Of a DNA stretch of 13,665 bases, positions 1 to 7,700 are shown piece by piece. The DNA is from Larix sibirica (taxonomy: Eukaryota; Streptophyta; Pinopsida; Pinales; Pinaceae), in contig NWUY0300012014.1 of the NCBI GenBank assembly GCA_004151065.3, forward strand, positions 30,392 to 44,056, in the 5' to 3' direction. The position numbers and the translations under genes are program-made. Each line of letters starts with the position of its first letter. The stretch's first letter is position 1. The notes under the pieces were generated by a model. It made no database searches, had not been told where the DNA came from, and saw nothing but the letters and a program-made list of their open reading frames with translations.

Positions 1-479
1 GGTGCGGTTACCCGCCACCCTGCCTATTGCCATCAACAGCTTGCTCTACTTGCTTCAGGATGCCTTGTTGGGACACTCGTGGCTATCACGCCCTTTTGAC
101 AGCCTCAACCATCATCGAAATGGTTACAACCACATCGTGTCCTGTCACTTTTTTCCCCTTTAGCCTGCCTGTCGCCGTTGACCTCGTGGCTCAGCTCCTT
201 AACTATTTGCTGCCACTTTCCTTGACATGTCACTTTCCTCTATCTCCGCTCTGCTTCTTACTCAAAATAGGTCGCTTCCATAGCTCGACCTTCCCTTTTA
301 CTCTTTACCAAAAATAACTGCTGCGTTGGCACTGCGCACCAGCTTAACTGCGCCAAAAATGACTACGCAATCCGACTGCACACTCTGCAAAACTGTGCCA
401 TCTGACCTCATAGCCCGAACTGCGCAATTCCCAAAACTGTGTTTTATCGAAATTGTGCCTACTTGGGCCATGCCCAACA
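1..479 (-). mobile_element. Putative LTR start of a nested element (E4), truncated by window edge
   Basis: Reverse transcriptase homology of E1 stops at about 489, and GC-richer DNA unlike the rest of E1 begins. On the minus strand it opens TGTTGGGCATGGCCCAAG, the TG start expected of an LTR, with a short TTGGGC/GCCCAA inverted repeat just inside. It also carries the ACTGYGC repeat cluster, which would fit a U3 region. No convincing protein is visible in any frame. I infer an LTR or solo LTR inserted into E1 at the RT-RNase H boundary. The other end lies outside the window, so neither the LTR length nor a target-site duplication can be checked. A rearranged fragment of other DNA is the alternative. 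Confidence 0.4.
317..459. repeat. Cluster of degenerate ACTGYGC repeats
   Basis: About ten near copies of ACTGCGC or ACTGTGC occur in 143 bp, for example at 331, 347, 375, 392, 419, 436 and 452. Several neighbours are 13 to 17 bp apart. The spacing is irregular, so this is a decayed minisatellite-like array or a set of repeated binding motifs, not a clean tandem repeat. It sits inside the putative E4 LTR. Confidence 0.5.
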
Positions 480-488
480 TATCTTCAA

Positions 489-1350
489 TCAATCTGGAAA
501 AATCGAGATTGGTGTCAACACTAATTTTTCTTTCAACATATCAAATGCTTCCTGGCATTCGAGAGTCCATTCATATTTATTTTCTTTCTTCAACAATTTC
601 TCTAATGGTGCAGTAATCTTTACATAATTTTGTATTAATTTCCTATAATACCTCGTGTCGCCTAATGTTGCATGTAGTCCCTTTACTGATGTAAGAGATG
701 GAAAATTTATTATCACACCAATTTTAGTTGGATCCACAAGTAACCCCTCCTTACATACTACATGACCCAACATAACTCCCACAAGTGTGCATAAAACAAT
801 TTTTGTAGATTTAATGAAAACTGCAATTGTTGACATCTATCCAACATTAGCCTCAACACCTAAACATGATATTTCAACAAGATAAATGTCATTGTCCAAT
901 CATGTAAATAAACTTCCTAAAACTTATGCACGAACTCTTTAAAATATGTCACTTCAATTCGAGAGAACACTATTGGGGCATTCTTCAATCCAAATTGCAT
1001 CACCGTGTAATAAAACAAACCCCACTCTATCGCAAACGTAGTCCATGTTCTATCTTTTTCTGCAATATTCACCTGATGATACCCCAAAAATCCATCTATA
1101 AAGGAATAAACTTCCCTTCCTCCAACATTCTCTAAGACTTCATCAGTGAAAGGGTAGAAAATAGATCATGTATGCAAGCTGCATTCAAATCTCTCAAGTC
1201 AACACAAATTCTTATCCCTCCAGTTTTCTTATCTAATTGAACTACTATTGGGCTTATCCAACCAGATTCCTCCAATGGCACTATAATTCTTGCTTCCAAC
1301 ATTCTATCCAATTCCTGGCACACCTTCTCTTTATATCTTGGATCCAACCG
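489..1350 (-). pseudogene. pol: E1 reverse transcriptase domain, broken
   Basis: RT would copy element RNA into cDNA in the virus-like particle. Motifs appear in the right order over three frames: RYKEKVCQELDRMLEA and GGIRICVDLRDLN (1347-1132), then YSFIDGFLGYHQ, TTFAIEWG and QFGLKNAP after a frameshift near 1150, then LGHVVCKEGLLVDPTKI, RYYRKLI and ITAPLEKLLKK (836-489) after another shift near 800. The Asp of the SFIDGF motif is kept. The YxDD box reads YLHD (910-899), so the first Asp of that pair is His. Stops interrupt the frame just before YLHD and in the following helix. The reading ends FPD followed by TGA where this family usually has Trp, just before the RNase H domain, which is absent. 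The Ty3/gypsy RT identification is very secure; function is certainly lost. Confidence 0.93.
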
Positions 1351-1619
1351 ATAAGGTCTTTTCTTATAGGTTTTGCATCAGGTTTTAATTGAATCTTCAT
1401 TTCTCCTAACAATCCTACAAAACCCTTCATTTTTTAAAACAATCTAGGAAAAAAATGCATATTCTTTCAACAGGTCTACGACCTGTGTTATTGTATCTTA
1501 GTCCCGATAATCTCCAATTTCAGCCATCTTAGGATGTTCTTTTGTACCAATATTGTATTTATTATTTTTAAGTGGCTACGAATATTCTGGCGTAGTATGA
1601 TTTTTAGTTGTATCCTATA
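1351..1619 (-). pseudogene. E1 pre-RT linker of pol, broken
   Basis: Reading across several stops, the minus strand gives IGTKEHPKMAEIGDYRD followed by VVDLLKEYAFF, then KKRPYRLDPRYKEK leading straight into the RT. This is the conserved stretch that precedes RT in plant Ty3/gypsy polyproteins (a segment ending in RPYRL-(N/D)P-(K/R)YKEKV). It is in frame with the start of RT at 1347. At least three in-frame stops occur. It links the second gag-like domain to RT and supports one long polyprotein. Confidence 0.75.
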
Positions 1620-2368
1620 TTGTATGTTCCTCTTTAGTCTCTTTGATATTTATTTTCTTGGCATCTTCATCTTCTTCATATCTCTCTTCAATGACCTGCC
1701 AACAATGAACCGACTGATTAAGTGGTACCATATTTCTATGTGTTACGTAAAGTACTTTCTGTGAAATATCTACACATTTTTCTGAAAAAATCAAATTCTT
1801 TATTCTGCACAAAATGTCCTTCAACACCATATTACTTGATGAAAAGTCGAATGTTTCACAAACCTGACCTCCCATTTCTTTCCAATTAGTTGTACGCCTC
1901 CTTATTTCTCCTTGAATATACCAACTTATTGGTAATGTATCCAATGTATGAACGAACCTGTGAACCCACTACTCCATAGGAACATGTCTTTCCATCCACC
2001 TCTTCTCACAAAACCACGGGTGTTCCTTTGGATCCAGTGAGTACCCTTGTACCGATTTCTCAATTCCTTTCCAACTACTGGTTGAAATCTAACACAAATA
2101 TTTTGAACTATATTTTCCTAGCTACCAAGCTTTTTCTTGCGAGCTTCCACTATCATGTAGGTGTCCTTTTTAACACTTCCTCCATTGCTTGAATCCTTAC
2201 TGGTTCCAGCACTTTTTCTTCCGTTTTCTTTATAAATTCTTCCACCACTCTTGTTCCATCAAACTGTGGAGGGTCACATAATTTTGTTCCTACCCATTGC
2301 ACATATTTAAAAATTCTTGCAAACCTCAAACTAGGCACTTCATATAATCTATTATTCCATCTTTCCAT
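1620..2368 (-). pseudogene. E1 second gag/capsid-like domain between protease and RT
   Basis: The first part (2368-2153) reads WVGTKLCDPPQFDGTRVVEE followed by RIQAMEEVLKRTPT. P-x-FDG and an A-x(5)-L-x-TP segment ahead of a Trp pair are hallmarks of plant retrotransposon gag domains. The Trp pair is hit by stops: TGA (2153-2155) and TAG (2150-2152) precede TGG. After a frameshift it resumes as WVHRFVHTLDTLPISWYIQG, then TTNWKEMGGQVCETFDF and an acidic tail with EERYEEDEDAKKINIKET (1944-1615). It follows the protease in the same frame (3079-2153 share one frame), so it is part of the polyprotein and not the start of another element. Its role is unknown; a capsid-like or accessory structural domain is an inference. 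Confidence 0.7.
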
Positions 2369-2905
2369 AGCTTAATTTGAATCAGTGTCAAATGAACAAA
2401 TACCACGCTGGTTGATTTCTCCATCAACAGTAGGATTTACATAATCATCCTTCCTTCTTGTAATATTGTAAATATTTTCTATTTCTCCATCTTCTATACC
2501 AACCTTTACTGGCTCCAAATATCTTTCACCTTCCTTAGGGTCCAAAAGAGAAATCACCCACGTTGATTTTTATTCAAAGGACACAATCCTCTGCTTTAAA
2601 TTCAGAATAACATTATTTTCAAAGATCCAATCAATTCTCAACATTGTTGGGTAGGGATACAACCCATATAAGATTTCAATCACCTCAAAATATGCCCTAG
2701 TTTTTATTCCATCTATGTCAACTTCAACTTTTTCCAATCTTCCTACTGGATATACTTTTTATTGATTGGCTAGCCTTAATTGAATTGGGGACCATACTAA
2801 CTTAGGTTTCCCCATTACTTCCCAAGATTTCTTTGGAAATATTTTGACATCATATCCTATATCTAATATCACATCCTACATCTTGTATCATGTTAGATCT
2901 AACTT
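2369..2905 (-). pseudogene. E1 aspartic protease (retropepsin-like), broken
   Basis: The protease would cleave the polyprotein. The minus strand reads DVILDIGYDVKIFPKKSWE, then GKPKLVWSPIQLRLANQ, YPVGRLEKVEVDIDGIKT and YFEVIEI, then a D-W-x-FEN segment and LLDPKEGERYLEPV. The active-site triad is D-I-G at 2863-2855; most retropepsins have D-S/T-G, but I recall D-x-G variants in this lineage, so it may not itself be a defect. In-frame stops occur just upstream of the triad, after RLANQ and after the FEN segment. Downstream, DDYVNPTVDGEI and a DTDS motif lead in frame into the second gag-like domain. Confidence 0.82.
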
Positions 2906-3480
2906 CATCTTAAATTCTCGTATTGTTCTTCTTCTTTTTCCAACACAGTGAACCTTCCTCTCTGGTAATGGCACAATAGTAGGAATCTCATGTTCCCTTA
3001 TCACCATTATTTTTGTCAACATTTGAGTCAATTTCAAATAAATCACTAAGAACCTTATCACAATAATAAAGAAATTCATTTATTCTACTCTTTGACTCAT
3101 TTTCTCTACTAACATCATACCGAAATTCTCCTGCACACATTTCTACTTCTCCAATAGCTACGTATATGTCACATAGCATCAAATTTTAGTAATGTTTTTG
3201 CTTTTTTTTATATTATCTTCCAACATTTTCTCAACATAACCCTACTTGCCACGATCTTCTCCTTTCCTTTCCCCTCTCTAGTCATAATCTACACATTCAC
3301 AGGCTCCTTCAGCTTCTGATCATCACACAGTTATGTTGTTACCATGTTACAAAACCCTCTCTTATGTTCCCACTTTGCTTTCAAATCCATCCATTCTTAT
3401 GTGGTATGTTCTATATTACGAAAATGTCCACACAATTCTATAGGTTTTGTACAGATTCCCACCACATGACCATCTTCTCC
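2906..3480 (-). pseudogene. E1 gag C-terminus to protease spacer, poorly conserved
   Basis: This interval connects the zinc-knuckle region with the protease. Minus-strand reading finds EWMDLKAKWEHKRGF after the last knuckle, a basic/acidic segment, and INEFLYYCDKVLSDLFEID (about 3085-3025), then ERKVHCVGKRRRTIREFKMK just before the protease. Frames change at least once and stops are frequent. The pieces fit the linker expected at this position, but alone they would not be diagnostic. Confidence 0.55.
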
Positions 3481-3639
3481 AAAGTTGAATAAAATAGGTT
3501 TCCTTCCACCTCCTCCAAATCCTTGGCCTCTACCTCAAAATATGCCTCAAAAACCACTGCCTATACCTCCTCCAGCGTTATCTTCAGTCCCATGTACTCT
3601 ACAAGCATCAAATGAATGTTCCTTCGTTAATTGTAGTGC

Positions 3640-3684
3640 ACAACGTCCATTCACATCATGTCCAACCGATTTACAAAAGTCACA
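3640..3684 (-). other. CCHC zinc knuckle 2 (C-x2-C-x4-H-x5-C)
   Basis: Reads CDFCKSVGHDVNGRC on the minus strand, in the same frame as knuckle 1 upstream. Confidence 0.8.
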
Positions 3685-3726
3685 AAAAGGGGTGTTGGTC
3701 GTGGTTTGATATTTCTGCAACAATGG

Positions 3727-3768
3727 ACACCATGGAGGTGTATGGCCCCATTTTTTACAAATTTCACA
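3727..3768 (-). other. CCHC zinc knuckle 1 (C-x2-C-x4-H-x4-C)
   Basis: Reads CEICKKWGHTPPWC on the minus strand, an exact retroelement nucleocapsid signature. Confidence 0.88.
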
Positions 3769-3950
3769 CCAATCCCCCTGAGGTCCCGCAAGGAACAGAT
3801 TCAGTGCACTAGTAGTTACATAATTCCCATTAGAAGGAACTCATTCTAGTGGTGTCCTTCTATGCGACAAAGCGTGCACCAAACACTTTTGCACACTGCT
3901 TTCCCCTTTGCTATCTCTTGTAGTTGCGTTGTCAATATAGCAAGTTGAGA

Positions 3951-4545
3951 TTAAACTTGTGCCATAATTGTTGAATATTCTCCACCTAGGGTAGACTCCA
4001 ACCACATAGCAATTTCCAACGCATCAAAATGAGTGAGAAATTTTTTTTGTGTTAACGAAACCTGTATGTCCTGCAATAAACCACTCCCTATGTTGCACAT
4101 CTTGAATATGGAATGACAACCTATCCAACAAAATTTTGGATATGTGATCATAACCCCATACTTTTTCTCTAGGTTGTTGTTGTATTTCTTTAATATCAGT
4201 AATACATTGAGACTCTAATTTTTCTTTTTGAAACTCCTTTAGCATGGATTACTTAATTTCATCCAACGTTCTAACAACTCCTTACACAATTGTACTCTTA
4301 TACTTTGTATACCACGTTAGTGTCTATATCTAAATGTTGTCTCCATCTGCACTATCTTTTCTTTTTCATCTGTCACCTGCTTCACGGACCACACTGCATC
4401 AGATATGAACCAATGTTGTTCTACATTATCCCTTCCCGTCCCTTGAAAGACTGAGAGTCTCAGTATCGAATCAGTCATTTGTCTTGCCATATTCAAACTT
4501 CTTATTACTATTCCACTTCTATTACTCCTTCTAATATTCATTGTA
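3951..4545 (-). pseudogene. gag: E1 gag capsid domain, broken
   Basis: Gag capsid builds the virus-like particle. Three minus-strand pieces line up: DNVEQHWFISDAVWSVKQ with EKIVQMETTFRYR (4541-4317), LTWYTKYKSTIV in the next frame (about 4315-4280), and MLKEFQKEKLESQCITDIKE (from 4245) running into WGYDHISKILLDRLSFHIQD and HREWFIAG, then ALEIAMWLES (from about 4045). The H-W-F, LTWY and REWF-x-x-G spacing matches the retrotransposon gag fold. Frames change at least three times, and stops occur near 4317, 4265 and 4250. It lies upstream of the zinc knuckles, as expected. The assignment is firm; the product is dead. Confidence 0.82.
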
Positions 4546-5286
4546 AAATATTTCTAACCTCTTCTTAACTAAACTTTCTGATTATGTTTGAAAAACACAT
4601 GGGCGAGGGTTGGTTCATGAGGGGTTATACAACACAACTGTGCCATATTCTTCTCTTTTAGATCTGAATGAATCCTCAATCCTGATTTTTTTAAACACTT
4701 ATACCATCCTCAAGACATTCTTATCGTCTATCAATTCTTCTTCAAAGAGACTCTCCATAATCTCACTGTGTTGTGACTCTCTATCAATTTCCTTCAATTC
4801 TTCTACATAATAGCCTCTCTACTGGGATTCAATGCCACTAACTCTTCATCTAATGTGTTCTCTTCTATGTTGTGCCTCTTCCTGGCCTGTATTCTTCCCT
4901 TCCTTCCTCCATTGCTACTACGCCTTCCTCTAGTGCTCCACTCTCTTCATCATGCCCCTCTAGCATGTCCCTCTTTTTATTTTCTCCAAAATTCCCTTCT
5001 ACAATGTCCTCTTTTTCATTCCCTATGTTATCCATCCTTACCTTCCATACTATTTCTCTCAACAGATTCCTTCTCCCATATCACTCTTCTATTCTTCTTC
5101 TATGTTCATTCAGGTCCATCTCTACTTCTTTCCCTCTTTTCTAATTCATGTATTTTACCCTCTTCTCCCCCTCACCCCTCCCAATGCTGAGAGTTTATTA
5201 TTCCACACTATCTGGTTCTATGTGCATGATCCCTTTTTCAACAAACAACATCTTTATCCAAATAGGGATGGTTTCTAACATTTTTT
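4546..5286 (-). pseudogene. E1 charged, low-complexity gag segment
   Basis: Between the gag N-terminal region and the capsid the minus strand is purine-rich and encodes Glu/Lys/Gly-rich sequence, for example NEKEDIVEGNFGENKKRDM and EEGVVAMEEGREE (5062-4865). A flexible acidic linker is plausible for a gag polyprotein. It holds no recognisable domain. The complementary pyrimidine-rich strand has several overlapping open frames at 4855-5190 (up to 111 codons); these follow from composition and are not genes. Confidence 0.45.
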
Positions 5287-5685
5287 TCTAGGTTTAGTCT
5301 CAAACTTCTCCTTTGCGAAGTCAAAAGCTTCATTATATTCAATAACAAATTCTATGATATAATCTTATGTAATCCTTTCAAACCAAAAATCTATAGCTCT
5401 TGTCCACTTATTATCTAATTTTTCAAAACTATCTTGTGTTTCTTGATCCCACACAATAACTTCTTACCTCCTTCACACAATATTCAATTCTACTTGCCTT
5501 TTAATCCATTCATGCAATAAACAAGGAAATTCAACAAAGAAACTTTCATATGCATCAAAATATATATACCTTTATAACCATCACTCGGGATCAATCCTTA
5601 AAGTTCTGGTTTCCTTTTGCACAAAGTATTCTTATTTTTTAGTCAACCAATTATGAAACTCTTCCCTCATAGGTTTCCAACTCAT
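5287..5685 (-). pseudogene. gag: E1 gag N-terminal region, one frame with several stops
   Basis: From ATG at 5685-5683 a single minus frame runs about 133 codons to 5287 and keeps protein-like composition across stops: MSWKPMREEFHNWLTKK, then EYFVQKETRTLRIDPE, ESFFVEFPCLLHEWIKRQVE, KLDNKWTRAIDFWFERIT and EYNEAFDFAKEKFETKPR. The density of Trp, Phe and charged residues, and the absence of any frameshift, argue for former coding. It starts about 25 bp after the primer-binding site, where a gag start would be expected. I recognise no named domain. Stops lie at codon 18 and after DPE, among others. Confidence 0.6.
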
Positions 5686-5710
5686 GCTTAAACAAACCCT
5701 AACCTATTTA

Positions 5711-5729
5711 GGTCCCAGCAATGGAACCA
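5711..5729 (-). promoter_or_regulatory. E1 primer-binding site candidate
   Basis: The minus strand reads TGGTTCCATTGCTGGGACC, two bases after the CA that would end the 5' LTR (5733-5732). The TGG start and the pattern resemble the TGG-x-GCC-GTTGCC-GGG primer sites of many plant Ty3/gypsy elements. The priming tRNA is not assigned, and the site has probably mutated. Confidence 0.6.
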
Positions 5730-5731
5730 AT

Positions 5732-6301
5732 TGTTCTCGTAAACTCAAACCCTAGGTTCTAAATCATTAACCAATAATAACCCTGTGAAAGTCGACATTT
5801 TCATTACCCGAAAATGGAAAAGTTTCTCCCGAGACTCTCACAGGGATTACAGAGACTAAAATATATTTAAGGTTTGATAAGCATATGCCATTATCATATT
5901 CTTTATCATTCCATTATAACTCAACATAACAATATACACAAATTCACAGTCATACACAACTGATTCTAAATAGATAACTGGTCTATTCCATTAATACCAA
6001 GAACATTACATATATTATTGCTTACTATCATACATCAAAACTGTATAGCTCAAAATACTATTAGCAACAACCCAAAACAGTCCCATCTTTTTAGTCTTTA
6101 TGCACCATGATAGACAGTTACCACTTTTCCTAACTATCTTTTGACTAGCAAAACTTAACCATAACTTAACTATCTTAACTCTATATTGTACTTTTACCGT
6201 GCAAGCCTCTATACAATATATTGTGTAACCTATTACAAAATATATCATTCATTTACAAAACTTAAGACAATGCAACCAACATAGTGCCAACATATATGAA
6301 C
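5732..6301 (-). mobile_element. E1 5' LTR candidate
   Basis: The LTR end beside the primer-binding site is well placed: minus-strand ...CGAGAACA ending at 5732. The outer end is less certain. The minus strand at 6301 reads TGTTCATATATG, which gives a 5-bp terminal inverted repeat (TGTTC/GAACA) and a length of about 570 bp. A TATA-like TATAGAGG lies at 6213-6206 on the minus strand. No second LTR is in the window to confirm the boundaries. The longest frame here (6248-6015, minus) is not protein-like. Confidence 0.5.
5781..5845 (-). repeat. Bulged stem-loop in the E1 U5 region
   Basis: On the plus strand CCCTGTGA-A-AGTC (5781-5793) pairs with GACT-C-TCACAGGG (5833-5845): 12 pairs and one mismatch. 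Inside lies a second hairpin, CATTTTC/GAAAATG (5796-5802 with 5810-5816), with a 7-nt loop. It is about 50 to 115 nt from the LTR end next to the primer-binding site. Confidence 0.65.
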
Positions 6302-7115
6302 AAGTAGAATAAATGAATACAATAGAGGGGATACTTCACTAGCTACAATCTGCATATACTTGAAGTAGGTTTATGAGATCAAGGATATCCTATAGACCTC
6401 TCAGACGTACCTATTTCACATCAACGATCAACACTATAGATAATAAGCAACAAAATCTATTCCAAAATGTGAGATAGTCTACATCTTAGACCATCTAAAT
6501 CTACAAACATCAAGAAAAAGCTAGACTAGAGAATACTCTACAACTAGCCACAACTTTGCTACTATATAAACATAACAAATAACAAGCTTCTCTCATTAAC
6601 AATAATGACAACTTACAATGCTAAGAAGAGATCCATTTTCTTCAGTGAAAGGACTCTATTTATGAAATGATTTTGGCCTTCCAACTCTCTAACCCTTGGA
6701 TATCCTCTCTAAACCTATCAACTTCTCCTACAAATTTTTCATTTTCTTTGTTAGGGCTTTAGTGAACTTTAATTTTACATAACCCTTCATTTTTTGTGAA
6801 GTTTTCTTCTCACATTTCTCTTTCTGCCCTAAGGCCTTTCAACGGAATTTTTAGGATAATATATTGATAATTACAATTGTTTACTACAAAAAGGTGAGAG
6901 TGGGAATAAGAAAAAATTATCTTCTTCTTGATTAATGATGAGTACATATTGTTTGAATTAGATTTATGTTATCCACCTAATTACCTATATAATTTTGAGT
7001 AGATTCATTCAGAAACATCATCATAACATTCATGACACATGTTATCCATCCTTTTCCGTCATCATGCTATATTGTGTTGATTCAAACCATGAATTGACCA
7101 AAATTTCCAAAATTT
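6302..7115. other. AT-rich spacer between E1 and E2, no firm gene
   Basis: No conserved domain or RNA gene is visible. One minus-strand stretch at about 6795-6660 is mildly protein-like: it reads NKENEKFVGEVDRFREDIQG and then LESWKAKIIS before a stop, with charged, heptad-like spacing. That is only about 35 codons and may be chance or a remnant of an unknown element. Several frames end quickly elsewhere. Confidence 0.4.
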
Positions 7116-7247
7116 CCATAATGCAATATTTTCCTCTCTTTTTGTGCACACAATGCAAAAAATCCATTAAAATTTGTGTTGCCATAGTGCAATATTTTCC
7201 TCCTTTTATATCCATGAAGTGAAAAAAATCCATTAAAAACTACATTG
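7116..7247. repeat. Two-copy 66-bp direct tandem repeat
   Basis: Unit 1 (7116-7181) begins CCATAATGCAATATTTTCCT and unit 2 (7182-7247) begins CCATAGTGCAATATTTTCCT. Both also share AAAATCCATTAAAA at the matching place. They diverge moderately in the middle and at the end. The period is a multiple of three, so an open minus frame (7233-7042) shows the repeat as KGGKYCTM and KRGKYCIM; I regard that frame as incidental. Confidence 0.75.
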
Positions 7248-7453
7248 TCATCCTAAAGTAATAAATTGTTATTTTGTTGACTCATTAATGCCGGTATGCA
7301 TTCCAAAAGTACATAGTGGGTATGTGTGGACCTTATCAAATCCTTATTGCTATTAATAGAATTTTATCTAGCCTTCTTTAACCCTCATTATCTCATTATG
7401 TCATTAATGCAATGAGATAGTTCACATTGAAGTTAGATCCAAAAGAAGGTCCA

Positions 7454-7470
7454 CCAATCACCTATAAATA
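7454..7470 (+). promoter_or_regulatory. CCAAT and TATA promoter elements of the E2 LTR
   Basis: CCAATCACCTATAAATA holds CCAAT directly followed by a good TATA box. Transcription would begin about 30 bp downstream, near 7495-7500. An LTR promoter is inferred from the AATAAA and primer-binding site downstream. Confidence 0.5.
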
Positions 7471-7694
7471 AATCCATTGAGGTTACACCATTCATCCATA
7501 GTCCAAAGTAATGTTATGCTATCAAAATTCATTAATAGAGATTTAGCACCCTAGCTCTTATCCCTCTACCATCAAGAGTTCCTTCATTCTACCACGATTT
7601 GAGTTGGATCTATCCCTAAGGTTGGCTTTGGATCGCATCCAATTACATGAAATCATCGAGATAGTGCCATTGTAAGTCATATTTACATCAGTTT

Positions 7695-7700
7695 AATAAA
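7695..7700 (+). terminator. AATAAA polyadenylation signal in the E2 LTR
   Basis: An exact AATAAA lies about 230 bp after the TATA box and about 220 bp before the LTR end, where the R/U5 boundary would be expected. Confidence 0.4.

Larger units (their letters stand above)
3481..3950 (-). pseudogene. gag: E1 gag nucleocapsid region with zinc knuckles
   Basis: Nucleocapsid zinc knuckles bind element RNA. Two good CCHC boxes lie in one minus frame: CEICKKWGHTPPWC (3768-3727), an exact C-x2-C-x4-H-x4-C, and CDFCKSVGHDVNGRC (3684-3640), with one extra residue before the last Cys. An earlier box, CTLCRIEGHH, has lost its last Cys and has a stop. A fourth, near FGEDGHVVGIC, has lost its first two Cys. 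A Gly/Arg-rich stretch (GRGQGFGGGGRK), broken by two stops, separates the good boxes from the last one. N-terminal to the knuckles, QLAILTTQLQEIAKG continues the gag. The plus-strand Pro-rich frame at 3485-3709 is only the antisense of this. Confidence 0.8.
480..6301 (-). mobile_element. Truncated, decayed Ty3/gypsy LTR retrotransposon E1
   Basis: In minus-strand order the region holds a TG...CA-bounded 5' LTR candidate, a primer-binding site, gag, zinc knuckles, an aspartic protease, a second gag-like domain and a reverse transcriptase. Protease before RT, with Ty3/gypsy-type RT motifs, places it in Ty3/gypsy. No RNase H core, integrase or 3' LTR is present in the window; homology ends at about 480-489, where other DNA begins. 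Many stops and several frameshifts show it is an old, non-autonomous relic. Confidence 0.85.

Noticed and set aside
298-616. Several 60-96 codon frames on both strands near the E1/E4 junction
   Set aside because: They cross the junction between RT homology and unrelated DNA, overlap each other, and have no recognisable motif.
1534-1764. 76-codon plus-strand hydrophobic frame
   Set aside because: It is antisense to the acidic tail of the E1 second gag-like domain and the pre-RT linker.
3485-3709. Plus-strand Pro-rich frame resembling a Pro-rich protein
   Set aside because: It is the antisense of the Gly/Arg-rich, zinc-knuckle part of E1 gag.
4855-5190. 111-codon plus-strand frame, Pro/Ser/Leu-rich, plus overlapping frames
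   Set aside because: It lies antisense to the E1 gag linker in a pyrimidine-rich tract; several frames are open at once because of composition.
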